A stretch of 48,225 nt of DNA from Rhodospirillales bacterium (lineage in GTDB: Bacteria; Pseudomonadota; Alphaproteobacteria; Rhodospirillales; Shumkoniaceae). The stretch covers positions 1 to 48,225 of the forward strand of contig JADHSV010000026.1 of the NCBI GenBank assembly GCA_016776725.1, in the 5' to 3' direction. Below, piece after piece: positions 34,953 through 44,227 of the stretch (its first letter is position 1; every line of letters begins with the position of its first letter). The notes under the pieces are model-generated. The model had not been told where the DNA came from. It did not search any database and was given only the letters and a program-made list of their open reading frames with translations. Both the position numbers and the translations under genes were made by a program.

Positions 34953-36027
34953 CGGTTTCTCCTTTTCGATCCATGATCGTCCACGATTTCACCATGGTGC
35001 GGGCAAGCGAAAGATGGCGCATGAAACTCTCAATCGGCGCCCGGTAGGACCAGAGGTATGCAACACGGCCCTCGGGCCTGGGAAGCACCAGCGACCACTG
35101 CTTGAACCGCCGCTGGTTATCGCTGTAGGACACCGTAAATTCCCGGCCCAGGATAAACACTTCGTCCTTGCGGTAAATGTAGGGCCCCTCTCCTTCAAAA
35201 ACCACGTCGGCGGCTTCTTTTTCGAACTGTACGCGGATGTCGTCCATGATCATCGAGGCCGCCTGTGCCGACGTGTCGGCCTTGGGCGGCGCCACGTTCT
35301 GAACGCTTACCGTTGCGAAATACGCATCCGTACCTTCAGCGCCGCTAAACATGATGGCTTCCGGCGACGGCCGTTCAAAAATCCAGTCGATATCGTATTC
35401 GATGGAATAACCCAGCCGCCATTCACCAAATTTCCGGACCGTCGGGCCGTCCTGGCTATCGCCCGAGGCCGATTTTGCCGGAGAGTCGGGTGATGTCGGC
35501 GCGGACGGGGCCGGAATATCCGCCGGCGCGGGTTGGAATTCTTGCAGGATTTTGTCGAATTCAGCCTCAAATCCGGCAAAAAACTTTTCCCGCGCCCTGA
35601 AAATGAAGGTGTAGGAGTTAACTTGTCCGCGGGTGATGACGACCCTGTAGCGCGCGCCGTTCCCGTCGTAATAACCGTTGAAGGCGACCAAACCGGACAA
35701 CAGGGTGATATCCTGCCTAACCTTGCTCCGCCACGCTTTCTCAGGTCCCAGATAGGCCGCCTCCAGGGTCGCCGCCATTTCGCTGATGGAGGTGCCGGGA
35801 CGAGCGTCGGCGGATTGAAGAATGACGCCGAACCCCTTATCGGAATCAATGGCGATATCCACGTTACCGCCGGGGTGGCGTGTGCGGGCGTCGGCGGGAA
35901 TGGGCAGCGAGTATCCGCGTTCCGGATGTTTGAACGTTTCTCCGGGCGGGGTTTGCGCGCCTGCCGGAAGGATGGCGATAACCATAACGAGGGAAACGGC
36001 CCTCAGGCTTCGCCAGACAAATTTCAT
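34924..36027 (-). CDS. Unrecognised periplasmic protein with two similar halves
   Basis: A 367-residue protein with a signal peptide (about 1-24, VSLVMVIAILPAGAQ). The mature protein appears to have two halves, 32-168 and 195-350, each opening with a short strand pattern around a Tyr (GYSLPIPADA; GYSIEYDIDW) and ending with a long helix plus aromatic strands. They are joined by a Pro/Ser-rich linker (PADIPAPSAPTSPDSPAKSA). This looks like a duplicated PsbP/MOG1-type domain, an impression only. It overlaps the DUF2927 gene by 29 bases, suggesting they work together in the envelope. Confidence 0.72.
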   Translation of the reverse strand: MKFVWRSLRAVSLVMVIAILPAGAQTPPGETFKHPERGYSLPIPADARTRHPGGNVDIAIDSDKGFGVILQSADARPGTSISEMAATLEAAYLGPEKAWRSKVRQDITLLSGLVAFNGYYDGNGARYRVVITRGQVNSYTFIFRAREKFFAGFEAEFDKILQEFQPAPADIPAPSAPTSPDSPAKSASGDSQDGPTVRKFGEWRLGYSIEYDIDWIFERPSPEAIMFSGAEGTDAYFATVSVQNVAPPKADTSAQAASMIMDDIRVQFEKEAADVVFEGEGPYIYRKDEVFILGREFTVSYSDNQRRFKQWSLVLPRPEGRVAYLWSYRAPIESFMRHLSLARTMVKSWTIMDRKGETDEKPVRIGP

Positions 36028-36108
36028 TTTATTCCCCGCTCGACAATGAATTCCCCTGGGGCGACCCTATCACGAATTTTGCCCTTTGGTTAACCGTCCA
36101 AAAGGACC

Positions 36109-36142
36109 ATTATTACCCATAGACGCGGTTTTCGCCCGCCGA
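36109..36142. repeat. Possible decayed copy of the 40813-40912 repeat
   Basis: The stretch holding ATTACCCATAGACGCGGTT and GCCCGCCGA resembles the left half of the 40813-40912 element (AATAACCCATAGAGACGGTT then GCCCGACGA). There is no outer TATACCAACG arm and no right half. It lies just before the ACT-domain gene. It could be chance similarity. Confidence 0.35.
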
Positions 36143-36161
36143 TTGCAAACGGAGAGATTTT

Positions 36162-36695
36162 ATGGCCAAGACGGCATTGATTTCAATTTTGTGTCCGGAT
36201 CGCGTGGGGCTGGTGGCGGCCATTTCCGGGCGTTTGTTTGATTTGGGCGGAAATCTGAGCGATACGACCTTTGCGGTTCTGGGCGGGGCGGCCGAATTCA
36301 CCTCTATTTGCGAATTTCCCGCAGGTGTCGAACACGCGGCCGTCGCGGCCGATCTCGGCGCATTGCCGGAATTGGCGGACGCGGATATCGCTGTCAGGCC
36401 GTTCGGAATGGCTTCGGTCCACGGCCCGTCGGGACAGATTACCCACCACATAACCGTTTCCGGCGGCGACAGGCCCGGCCTGGTGGCGCGGCTGTGCGAA
36501 GTATTTGTGCAATTCAAGGCGAATATCGTTCGCCTGAACGCGGAACGCACGCAAGGCGACGGCGGCGAAACCCAATACGCCGTTATCGTCAGCGTGTGGA
36601 TACCCGAAGGCCGCGCGCCATCATGCCTGGCGACCATCGACAACACCGCCGGCGAAATGGGGCTCTCGTGCCGTTGGGAAAAGATAGCCGGATAA
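36162..36695 (+). CDS. ACT-domain regulatory protein (GcvR-like)
   Basis: A 177-residue protein of two ACT domains: residues 3-75 (LISILCPDRVGLVAAISGRLF) and 90-170 (HHITVSGGDRPGLVARLCEVF). Each has the DRVGLV or DRPGLV ligand-loop signature. The layout matches the GcvR glycine-cleavage regulator family, which acts by protein contacts and amino-acid binding. No gcv gene is nearby. GGAGAG precedes ATG 36162. It is convergent with tusA with only 5 bases between stops. Confidence 0.85.
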   Translation: MAKTALISILCPDRVGLVAAISGRLFDLGGNLSDTTFAVLGGAAEFTSICEFPAGVEHAAVAADLGALPELADADIAVRPFGMASVHGPSGQITHHITVSGGDRPGLVARLCEVFVQFKANIVRLNAERTQGDGGETQYAVIVSVWIPEGRAPSCLATIDNTAGEMGLSCRWEKIAG

Positions 36696-36700
36696 GTAGG

Positions 36701-36922
36701 TTACCCGCTTTTTTTAATCAGATAGGTGAATATCCCGCCTTCTTCGCCGCTTTCAAGCAGCTCGTTTCCCGTTGTGCGGCAAAACGATTCGAAATCGTTT
36801 ACCGAACCGGGATCGGTCGATAACACCTTGAGCGTATCGCCGGCAGCCACGTCTTTCAGGGCTTTCTTGGCCTTCAGGATGGGAAGCGGGCAGTTCAGCC
36901 CCCGGGCGTCGAGTTCAGCCAT
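36701..36922 (-). CDS. tusA: TusA-family sulfur carrier protein
   Basis: A 73-residue TusA/SirA-type protein. The sulfur-carrying Cys11 is in LDARGLNCPLPILKAKKAL (CPxP motif), followed by GDTLKVLSTDPGSVNDF. It carries persulfide sulfur for tRNA thiolation, molybdenum cofactor or sulfur-oxidation pathways. ATG 36922 follows AAGGAT; the much longer in-frame ORF to 37168 overlaps dsrE2 and is rejected. With dsrE2 23 bases upstream it forms the pair known from sulfur-transfer modules of sulfur oxidisers. Confidence 0.93.
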   Translation of the reverse strand: MAELDARGLNCPLPILKAKKALKDVAAGDTLKVLSTDPGSVNDFESFCRTTGNELLESGEEGGIFTYLIKKSG

Positions 36923-36945
36923 TGGGATATCCTTGGTTTTCGCTA

Positions 36946-37446
36946 TCAGATGAATAAATTGATGTCGGAATTCAGGGCCATTTCCATATAGGTCGCGGCG
37001 CCACCGATTTCGATTCCGTCGATCATGTCGTCCTTGGACCATTCGAACAGATCCATGGTCATTTGGCAGCCGATCAATTTGATTTCGCAATCGACTGCGG
37101 CTTCGCGCAGGTCGGGAATGGACGCCACGCCTTTCTTTTTGATCAGGTTTTTCATCATCGTCGAGCACGCGGCGTCAACGCCGGGAAGGGCCGAAACGAT
37201 GTTGGGCATCTTCATGTGCATGCCCATTAAAGGCATTTCCATGCCTGGGTTGCCCAGGGTGGAAATCTGCAGATGATCAAGATCTTTCTTAAGAAGCTGC
37301 AGGCCATAGAAGGTGAAGAACATGGAAACTTCCACATCCATGGCTGCCGCCGTGGTCGCCAGGATAAAGGGCGGATAGGCCCAATCCAGCGTCCCCTTGG
37401 TGACGATGATGGTCATTTTCTTGGCGTTGGTTTCGGTGGTGGGCAT
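36946..37446 (-). CDS. DsrE2-like sulfurtransferase (DsrE/DsrF/DrsH family)
   Basis: A 166-residue DsrE-superfamily protein of the DsrE2 type. N-terminal MTIIVTKGTLDWAYPPFILA and FFTFYGLQLL define the fold. Conserved Cys127 sits in IGCQMTMDLF, with further Cys94 and Cys120. Partner proteins pass sulfane sulfur from a rhodanese to TusA and DsrE2 in cytoplasmic sulfur handling. tusA follows by 23 bases. A perfect palindrome lies 26 bases upstream of its start. Confidence 0.9.
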   Translation of the reverse strand: MPTTETNAKKMTIIVTKGTLDWAYPPFILATTAAAMDVEVSMFFTFYGLQLLKKDLDHLQISTLGNPGMEMPLMGMHMKMPNIVSALPGVDAACSTMMKNLIKKKGVASIPDLREAAVDCEIKLIGCQMTMDLFEWSKDDMIDGIEIGGAATYMEMALNSDINLFI

Positions 37447-37471
37447 GACGGTCGATCCTGATCATTGGGAT

Positions 37472-37487
37472 ACCCTAAAATTAGGGT
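37472..37487. promoter_or_regulatory. 16-bp perfect palindrome upstream of dsrE2
   Basis: ACCCTAAAATTAGGGT in the 85-base gap between the Usp gene and dsrE2: arms ACCCTAA and TTAGGGT around AA. Symmetry and position suggest a dimeric regulator operator, or a small hairpin. The regulator is unknown. Confidence 0.5.
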
Positions 37488-37531
37488 CCGCTAATTTAAT
37501 AGCAAATCGCATACAGGAAAGCCAGAAACGC

Positions 37532-38476
37532 TTACCGAAAAATCATCACCGAACACTGGGCGCGCCGCATGAGGTCGACTTCCATTTTGCGGGTGAAAAG
37601 GCTTTTCAGACCCTTTTCCTCGGAGTCCGGGACAATGATCACCGAATGGTCGGCCCCCGCTTCGATTAATTCCTCGACCGGGTCGCCGACACGGATGATC
37701 GTGTCGAAGACGTCAATCCCCATGGACTCCACGATTTCGCGGGCTTCCTGGGCATTCTTGGCGGCTTCGGGTTCGCTCTCCACATCGGGCGCGACCGCGA
37801 CGATGGCGACGAAGCTTTCCGTCAGATGCGCGAATTGCGCATCACGCCGAACCACTTCCTTGGCGATTTCCGTTCCGTCGGTATAGATCAGATGACTGTG
37901 ACCAACCAGCAACTGGCGGGCCACCATCACCGGGCACGGCGCGTGCATGGCCACCTTTTCAGCCGTTTCGGGATCCCAGAAAGAGCGCCGTTTCTTGAGC
38001 GACCAGCGTTCTGATGCGCCAAGAATGATCAGGTCGTAATGGCCGATCTCCCACTGCTCCAAAATGCCGCTGGCGATGTCGGCCGCGACCTTCAGTTTAA
38101 GAATGACGCGGCGCTTGTTGCGCCCGATATAGGATATCTTGTTGTCGCCTACGGGATCGCCGGCCACATCCACATGACTGAATTCGGCGCGCCGGTCCGA
38201 CGCCATGTAGCCGACCTCGACCAGAATATCCTTGCCCTTTTTCAGATACTGGATGCCCGGAAGTTCCAGCCCCCATTCCAGCATATTCTGCCGGGCGACA
38301 CTGACCTGCAGGCCGCCGGAGCGAAGGCCGTGATCCATCTGCCGAACATGAAGCAGCACAATGTCGGCCTCGACTCCCTTGCCCATTTTCGCGGCGTAGC
38401 GCAGGCTCCGGTAGGATTCTTCGGAACCATCAATACAGACGAGAATTCGAAACCGATGTTCGTCGTGCTCTTCCAT
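37532..38476 (-). CDS. Tandem universal stress protein
   Basis: A 314-residue protein with two Usp folds. The first half begins RILVCIDGSEESYRSLRYAA and ends with LIILGASERWSLKKRRSFWD and CPVMVARQ. The second (about 190-314) begins HLIYTDGTEIAKEVV and ends with HSVIIVPDSEEKG and CSVMIFR. ATP binding is uncertain: the G-2x-G-9x-GS loop is not cleanly present in either half. It lies 28 bases after the SLC13 gene, a common pairing in which Usp domains accompany ion transporters. Confidence 0.85.
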   Translation of the reverse strand: MEEHDEHRFRILVCIDGSEESYRSLRYAAKMGKGVEADIVLLHVRQMDHGLRSGGLQVSVARQNMLEWGLELPGIQYLKKGKDILVEVGYMASDRRAEFSHVDVAGDPVGDNKISYIGRNKRRVILKLKVAADIASGILEQWEIGHYDLIILGASERWSLKKRRSFWDPETAEKVAMHAPCPVMVARQLLVGHSHLIYTDGTEIAKEVVRRDAQFAHLTESFVAIVAVAPDVESEPEAAKNAQEAREIVESMGIDVFDTIIRVGDPVEELIEAGADHSVIIVPDSEEKGLKSLFTRKMEVDLMRRAQCSVMIFR

Positions 38477-38504
38477 AAAATTGACACTCCCTTCGGACCG
38501 ATGA

Positions 38505-40076
38505 TCAAGTCCCGATCATGGGCCAGTAAACCGACGCCACCAACAGCATGACAATTGTGGACATAAGAACCATTTTCCAACCTACGGACAGGAAGTCGGT
38601 GGTCTTCAAGTAGCCGGACGCGTAAACGATCGTACATGCCGGCGTTCCGATAACGGTCAGGTACGCGAATGCCGAGGAAACAGCCGTTATGAAGCCAAGA
38701 ATGATCGGGCTTTCCTCGGCGACCACGGCCAGTTTCAGGACTATCGGGCCCAGAACCGCTACGGCTGCACCGTTGGACATGGTGTTGGTAACGGTCGTCG
38801 TCAGAATCGAAACGGCGGCCCACAGGCCATAGCCGCTATCCGCGCCCAGAGGTTCGAGAAGCGCCAGAAAGCTCTCGGCGACCCACTGGGCGGCCCCCGT
38901 GTTCTTCATTTGCAGGCCCAGCGAGATGGCCGCCGCATACAACAGCACGACCCCCCAGTTGACGCCGGAATTCACGTCTTCCCACCTGACCAGACCGGCT
39001 ATCAGAAAAGCCGCCGCGCCAAACACCGCGATGGTTCCCATACCGACATCGCCGGATGCGAATACCCAGCCAATCAGGATAAGTATGAAGATGAAAATGG
39101 CCACCCAGTCGCCGGTTTTCATCGGGCCTTCGCTTTCCACCTGGGCGCGCAGTTTTACGACGGCGCGGGACAGGTTCCGGTACTCGGGCTTGAACGAAAA
39201 CAGCAGGATCGCCGTCACCAGCGGCAACTGCAAAACGAACATCGGATAGGCGTAAGCCATCCAGCGCAAATAGCTGATCAGGTATTTCCACGTCTCGGGG
39301 CTGGTCGGATCGTAAAAAAATTCCTTCCAGTAACCGATCATAATGGCGTTTCGGGCGCCGCCGGACGGGGTCGCGATACCGGCCACCGAACAGCCATATG
39401 AAATGGATAGAAGCAGGACGACGGCCAGATTGCGAACCTTCTTGGGATCTTCCGAGGTCAGGGTCACCAGCGTAATGCCGACCGGCAGCATCATCGCCGC
39501 GACCGTATGTTCACCAACGAACGACGCCAGAAAACCCGAAACCGCCGAAATGCCGAAACATACGCGCCAGGTTCGTGTGCCGGTCATGCGCACGATGAGC
39601 CAGGCGAGCCTCTTGTCCAGCTTCTGCTTGACCACCGCCACGGCCAGCATCAGCGATCCCATGATGAACAGAACCGAATCCGTCATCAGGCTTTTGGCGA
39701 CGGTGGACGAGTCTATTCCCAGCAAAAGCACCTGTCCGACGACGATCAAAAGCGCGACGGTCGGTAACGGAATAGGCTCGGTGACAAACAGGATCGTCGC
39801 CACCGCCGTCATGGTCAGGACGATCATTCCTTCGCGGCTCAACCCCTCGGGCAACGGCAGTTGCAACATGATCGCGCCAACGATCAAGGCATAGAAGAAC
39901 CAGCGTTTTTCGCGAAGATAATAAAGGCGGAAGCGGAAGCGAACGGCCCGGCGAAGAAACCCGAAGCCCAGTGTTCGGTGGGCGATGGCTGATTTTGGCC
40001 GGTCGGCGGATTCGGCTTCATGACCTACCGAATCGCGGTGGGCCTTGCCGCCATGCCTGCTGAACCAATCGGCCAT
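38505..40076 (-). CDS. SLC13/DASS-family anion transporter
   Basis: A 523-residue inner-membrane transporter with about 12 membrane segments after a hydrophilic N-terminus of roughly 55 residues. The two DASS signature regions are FVGEHTVAAMMLPVG near residue 180 and TNTMSNGAAVAVLGP near 450. The second keeps the TNT motif, while the first has GEHT where most members have SNT. Family substrates are dicarboxylates or sulfate. With dsrE2-tusA downstream a sulfur oxyanion is plausible (inference). ATG 40076 is used rather than TTG 40085. Confidence 0.88.
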   Translation of the reverse strand: MADWFSRHGGKAHRDSVGHEAESADRPKSAIAHRTLGFGFLRRAVRFRFRLYYLREKRWFFYALIVGAIMLQLPLPEGLSREGMIVLTMTAVATILFVTEPIPLPTVALLIVVGQVLLLGIDSSTVAKSLMTDSVLFIMGSLMLAVAVVKQKLDKRLAWLIVRMTGTRTWRVCFGISAVSGFLASFVGEHTVAAMMLPVGITLVTLTSEDPKKVRNLAVVLLLSISYGCSVAGIATPSGGARNAIMIGYWKEFFYDPTSPETWKYLISYLRWMAYAYPMFVLQLPLVTAILLFSFKPEYRNLSRAVVKLRAQVESEGPMKTGDWVAIFIFILILIGWVFASGDVGMGTIAVFGAAAFLIAGLVRWEDVNSGVNWGVVLLYAAAISLGLQMKNTGAAQWVAESFLALLEPLGADSGYGLWAAVSILTTTVTNTMSNGAAVAVLGPIVLKLAVVAEESPIILGFITAVSSAFAYLTVIGTPACTIVYASGYLKTTDFLSVGWKMVLMSTIVMLLVASVYWPMIGT

Positions 40077-40136
40077 TACCTGCAACCTGCCCAGAAAAAT
40101 AACCTGAACTGATTTAACACGTTCCGGCGAGGATCA

Positions 40137-40793
40137 CTAGGCCGTGGCGGCTCTAATCTCTTTGATCCGTTTGGCGTAATTACCGCCGCTAAAGACGCCG
40201 TTCCCCGAAACCAGTACATTTGCACCGGCCTGCACCACTGTGTTTGCGGTACGGGTATCAACGCCGCCATCAACTTCCAGATCAATGGGCCGATCCCCGA
40301 TCATCTGCCGGACGCGACGGATTTTGTCGACCTGGGAATCGAGAAATTTCTGTCCCCCGAAGCCGGGATTTACGGTCATGACGAGAATTTGGTCGACCTT
40401 ATCCAAAACATACTGAAGGGCCGCTTCCGAGGTGGATGGGTTAAGGGCAACGCCCGCCTTTTTACCCAATTCGCGAATGGCCTGGAGGCTGCGGTCCAGA
40501 TGCGGTCCGGCCTCGGCATGCACGGTGATGATGTCGCTGCCGGCCTTGGCGAACGCTTCCAGATAGGGATCGACGGGGGAGACCATCAGGTGCACGTCGA
40601 GAATCTTATTGGTGTGTGGCCGAACGGCCGCGACAACACCGGGACCGATGGTGATGTTGGGTACGAAATGACCGTCCATGACATCAATATGGACGTAATC
40701 GCACCCGCCCTTGTCGATTGCACGAACCTCTTCGCCAAGCCTGGCGAAGTCGGCGGACAAAATCGACGGAGCGATCTTTACGGTATTTACCAT
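40137..40793 (-). CDS. rpe: Ribulose-phosphate 3-epimerase
   Basis: A 218-residue TIM-barrel epimerase. Motifs are [18 protein letters not shown] near residue 5, [17 protein letters not shown] near 36, [10 protein letters not shown] near 70, [13 protein letters not shown] near 140 and [11 protein letters not shown] near 175. It interconverts ribulose-5-phosphate and xylulose-5-phosphate. The ribosome site before ATG 40793 is weak (GGGACC). The 40813-40912 repeat lies 19 bases upstream, between fba and rpe. Confidence 0.95.
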   Translation of the reverse strand: MVNTVKIAPSILSADFARLGEEVRAIDKGGCDYVHIDVMDGHFVPNITIGPGVVAAVRPHTNKILDVHLMVSPVDPYLEAFAKAGSDIITVHAEAGPHLDRSLQAIRELGKKAGVALNPSTSEAALQYVLDKVDQILVMTVNPGFGGQKFLDSQVDKIRRVRQMIGDRPIDLEVDGGVDTRTANTVVQAGANVLVSGNGVFSGGNYAKRIKEIRAATA

Positions 40794-40812
40794 GGTCCCG
40801 GTGTGTCCCGTT

Positions 40813-40912
40813 TATACCAACGAGCGACGATAATAACCCATAGAGACGGTTCTCCTGCCCGACGAAACGTTTCCGCGATCTCTATGGGTCATTATCATCG
40901 CTCGTTGGTATT
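40813..40912. repeat. 100-bp inverted repeat with TATACCAACG ends
   Basis: Arms 40813-40846 and 40879-40912 are 34 bases long and nearly complementary (TATACCAACGAGCGA at the outer end, ACCCATAGAGA at the inner end), with a 32-base centre. It fills most of the fba-rpe gap. The outer TATACCAACG is the same as in the 25611-25880 element, although the inner sequence differs. No U-tract follows, so it is not a classic terminator. Confidence 0.8.
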
Positions 40913-40914
40913 AG

Positions 40915-41979
40915 TTAGCGGACCTGCGGGTCCAGCGAGCCGTCGGCGTAACGTGCAGCCATATCGGTCAGCGGCAGCACCTTGATTTTGGAAGCCTGGC
41001 CGTCGCACTGGAACTGCTGGTAACGTTCTTCACACAGTTTCTGCATGGCGGCGCGGGCCGGCACCAGATAGTCGCGCGGATCGAACTTGCCAGGCTGTTC
41101 AACGAACACCTTGCGGATGGCGCCGGTAATGGCCATGCGGTTGTCGGTGTCGATGTTCACCTTGCGCACGCCGGTCTTGATGCCGGTGACGATTTCTTCA
41201 ATCGGTACGCCATAGGTCTGCGGCATGTCGCCGCCGTATTCGTTGATGATGTCCTGAAGTTCCTGCGGAACCGAGCTGGAGCCGTGCATCACGAGGTGCG
41301 TGTTCGGAAGTTTTTCGTTGATCTTGGCGACCACATCCATGGCCAGAATTTCACCGGTCGGTTTGCGCGTGAACTTGTAGGCGCCGTGCGAAGTGCCGAT
41401 GGCGATGGCCAAGGCGTCGACCTTGGTTTTGGCGACGAAATCGGCGGCTTCGTCGGGATCGGTCAGAAGCTTTTCCTTATCGAGCTTGCCTTCAAAGCCG
41501 TGGCCGTCTTCCTTGTCGCCCTCGCCGGTTTCCAGCGAGCCCAGGCAACCCAATTCGCCTTCCACGGAAACGCCGACCATATGGGCCATATCGGCGACCG
41601 TCTTGGTGGCTTCGACGTTGTAATCGTATGAAGCAGGCGTCTTGCCGTCTTCTTCGAGCGAGCCGTCCATCATCACCGATGAGAAGCCCGACGTGATGGC
41701 GCTCATGCAGGTCGGGGCCGAGTTGCCGTGATCCTGGTGCATGCAGACCGGAATGTGCGGATACATTTCAATGGCGGCCCGGATCAGGTAGCTGAGCACC
41801 GTGTCGTTGGCGTATTTACGTGCGCCACGGCTGGCCTGCATGATGACCGGGGCGTCCAGCTTGTCGGCCGCCGCCATGATCGAGAGCATTTGCTCCATAT
41901 TGTTGATGTTGAAGGCGGGAAGACCGTAATCGTTCTCCGCCGCATGATCGAGCAACTGCCTGAGTGAAACGAGTGCCAT
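40915..41979 (-). CDS. fba: Fructose-bisphosphate aldolase, class II (Calvin-cycle subtype)
   Basis: A 354-residue zinc-dependent class II aldolase. Zinc and catalytic motifs are [13 protein letters not shown] near residue 80, [12 protein letters not shown] near 140, GTSHGAYKF near 198 and HGSSSVP near 233. Its length and the C-terminal [11 protein letters not shown]-like segment ([17 protein letters not shown]) fit the CbbA-type subgroup. It forms fructose-1,6-bisphosphate, and sedoheptulose bisphosphate in the Calvin cycle. AAGGAG precedes ATG 41979; tkt ends 23 bases upstream. Confidence 0.95.
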   Translation of the reverse strand: MALVSLRQLLDHAAENDYGLPAFNINNMEQMLSIMAAADKLDAPVIMQASRGARKYANDTVLSYLIRAAIEMYPHIPVCMHQDHGNSAPTCMSAITSGFSSVMMDGSLEEDGKTPASYDYNVEATKTVADMAHMVGVSVEGELGCLGSLETGEGDKEDGHGFEGKLDKEKLLTDPDEAADFVAKTKVDALAIAIGTSHGAYKFTRKPTGEILAMDVVAKINEKLPNTHLVMHGSSSVPQELQDIINEYGGDMPQTYGVPIEEIVTGIKTGVRKVNIDTDNRMAITGAIRKVFVEQPGKFDPRDYLVPARAAMQKLCEERYQQFQCDGQASKIKVLPLTDMAARYADGSLDPQVR

Positions 41980-42002
41980 TTGGTTTAGTCTCCTTTGTTG
42001 AA

Positions 42003-43982
42003 TTACAGCCGCGATTTTGCTGCGGCGATGACGTTCTCGGCGTTGATGCCGAAATGTTCGAATAACTGTCCGGCCGGACCCGACGCGCCGAAGCCTGTCA
42101 TTCCGATGAATTCTCCGTTGTCGCCAAGGTATTTGTCCCAGCCCTGGCCGATGGCGGCTTCGACGGCAACCCGCACGCTGCCGGGAGCGCCCAGCACGGA
42201 CGTGCGATAGGCCGCATCCTGGGCGTCGAATAATTCAAAACACGGAACCGAAACGACGGCTGTGGGGATACCTTCTTTTTGCAGGGCGTCGCGGGCTGCC
42301 ATGGCGATACCGGTTTCCGCACCGGTGCCTAGCAGCGTGACTTTGCGAGCCCCTGCCCCGCCGTCGGCTTCCGCCAGAACGTAAGCGCCGCGGGCGCTTT
42401 TGTTTTCGTCCGCATCATTGCGGTTGGCGGGGATGCCCTGGCGGCTGAGCGACAGGACCGACGGCGTCGTTTCGGACTTGAGCGCGATCTCCCAGCACTC
42501 CGCCGTTTCCATGGCGTCGGACGGGCGGAATACGTTGAGATTGGGAATGGCGCGCAGGGACGCGATGGTTTCGACCGGTTGATGGGTCGGGCCGTCTTCG
42601 CCGAGACCGATGGAATCATGGGTCAAAACGTAGATCACGCGAATTCCCATGAGCGCCGACATGCGGATGGATGGCCGCATATAGTCGGAAAACACCATGA
42701 ACGTTCCCGCGTACGGAATGAAACCGCCGTGCACGGCAAGGCCGTTCATGATCGCGCCCATGGCGTGTTCGCGAACCCCGTAATGGATATATCGGCCGCC
42801 GAAATTGTCCTTTTCCAGACTATCGGTGCTGCTGGTTTTAGTGTTGACCGAGCCGGTCAGGTCGGCCGATCCACCGATCAGTTCGGGAATTTCGCTGGTC
42901 AGAACCTCAAGCGCCTTGCCCGAAGACTGGCGCGAAGCCCAGCCGGGCATATCGCCCGCCAGCCCCAGACGGTAGTCGTCGGATGCCTTTTCCCAGTCTT
43001 TCGGCAATTCACCGGCTTCGGTGCGCAGGAATTCGTCCTGAAGGTCCGCCTCCGTGGCGGCCAGACGGTCCTCCCAGGCTTCGCGGTCTTGCGACCCGCG
43101 CACGCCTGCCCCGCGCCACGCCGAAAGAACGTCGTCCGGCACCACGAACGGGGCATGCGGCCAGCCCAGCGCCTCACGCGCCCCGGCGATCTCGTCATCG
43201 CCCAGCGGCGAGCCGTGGGATGACGACGTACCCTGCTTGGTTGGTGCACCGAAGCCAATGGTTGTTTTGCAGCCGATAATGGTCGGCTTGTCGGATTTCC
43301 GCGCTGCCTCAATGGCGGCGGCAACGGCATCCTGATCGTGTCCGTCAACGGCAAGGGTGTTCCAGCCGCTGGTCACGAACCGCGCCAGTTGATCCTCGGT
43401 GCGCGTAAGATCGGTTGATCCGTCAATGGAGATGCTGTTGTCGTCCCACAATACGATCAGCTTGTTCAGCCCCAGGTGACCGGCAAACGATACGGCCTCG
43501 TGGCTGATCCCTTCCATCAGACAGCCGTCTCCGGCGATGACGTAGGTGAAGTGATCGACGATATTGGCGCCGAAGCGTTCGGCGCGCATGCGCTCGGCCA
43601 GCGCCAGACCGACGGCGGTGGCCAGACCTTGCCCCAGCGGGCCGGTAGTGGTTTCGACGCCGGGGGTGTGTCCGAATTCGGGATGTCCGGGCGTCATCGA
43701 GCCCAGTTGCCGGAAATTTTTTACGGCGTCGATGTCGACACCTTCATAACCCGTGAGGTGCAGAAGCGAATAAATCAGCATCGACCCATGACCGGCGGAC
43801 AGCACGAAGCGGTCGCGGTCCGGCCAGTTGGGTTCGCTCGCATCGAACTTCATGAAACGGGTAAATAAAACCGTGGCAACGTCCGCCATTCCCATGGGCA
43901 TGCCCGGATGGCCCGATTTGGCTTTCTGGACGGCGTCGGCGGACAAAAACCGAATGGCGTTTGCCATATTTTTTTGCAGCAT
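42003..43982 (-). CDS. tkt: Transketolase
   Basis: A 659-residue thiamine-diphosphate transketolase, full length. Motifs are [19 protein letters not shown] near residue 9, the ThDP/Mg motif [12 protein letters not shown] near 150, and [19 protein letters not shown] near 405 with catalytic Glu. ATG 43982 with GGAG upstream is preferred to ATG 43967. It begins a tkt-fba-rpe operon serving the pentose phosphate pathway or the Calvin cycle. Confidence 0.96.
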   Translation of the reverse strand: MLQKNMANAIRFLSADAVQKAKSGHPGMPMGMADVATVLFTRFMKFDASEPNWPDRDRFVLSAGHGSMLIYSLLHLTGYEGVDIDAVKNFRQLGSMTPGHPEFGHTPGVETTTGPLGQGLATAVGLALAERMRAERFGANIVDHFTYVIAGDGCLMEGISHEAVSFAGHLGLNKLIVLWDDNSISIDGSTDLTRTEDQLARFVTSGWNTLAVDGHDQDAVAAAIEAARKSDKPTIIGCKTTIGFGAPTKQGTSSSHGSPLGDDEIAGAREALGWPHAPFVVPDDVLSAWRGAGVRGSQDREAWEDRLAATEADLQDEFLRTEAGELPKDWEKASDDYRLGLAGDMPGWASRQSSGKALEVLTSEIPELIGGSADLTGSVNTKTSSTDSLEKDNFGGRYIHYGVREHAMGAIMNGLAVHGGFIPYAGTFMVFSDYMRPSIRMSALMGIRVIYVLTHDSIGLGEDGPTHQPVETIASLRAIPNLNVFRPSDAMETAECWEIALKSETTPSVLSLSRQGIPANRNDADENKSARGAYVLAEADGGAGARKVTLLGTGAETGIAMAARDALQKEGIPTAVVSVPCFELFDAQDAAYRTSVLGAPGSVRVAVEAAIGQGWDKYLGDNGEFIGMTGFGASGPAGQLFEHFGINAENVIAAAKSRL

Positions 43983-44073
43983 AAAAAATTCTCCAAAGAG
44001 GGTCTTATGGTCGAAATATGCGCGGGGGCGGCCACACTATACGGGTGTGCTTCACCCCAATCAATAGCGGCAA

Positions 44074-44106
44074 AAAAGGCCCGGCCCTTGTGGGGCCAGG
44101 CCTTTT
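44074..44106 (-). terminator. Rho-independent terminator after tRNA-His
   Basis: Stem AAAAGGCCCGGCCC (44074-44087) pairs with the GGGGCC and GGCCTTTT blocks at 44092-44106, with one bulged A, around TTGT. Read on minus it ends in TTTTTT, directly after the tRNA. It also isolates the tkt promoter. Confidence 0.85.
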
Positions 44107-44111
44107 AAATC

Positions 44112-44189
44112 TGGGGCGAGAGAGGGGATTTGAACCCCCGACATCCAGATCCACAATCTGGCGCTCTAACCAACTGAGCTACTCCCGCC
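44112..44189 (-). tRNA. tRNA-His (GUG anticodon)
   Basis: 78 nt including G-1 and encoded CCA. The anticodon stem CCAGA/TCTGG holds TTGTGGA (anticodon GTG). G-1 opposite C73 is the tRNA-His identity feature. The T arm GGGGGTTCAAATCCCCT is intact. Confidence 0.97.
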
Positions 44190-44227
44190 ATGAGCGGGTC
44201 ACTGTGTAGCTCCAAGCCGGTTGCCCG

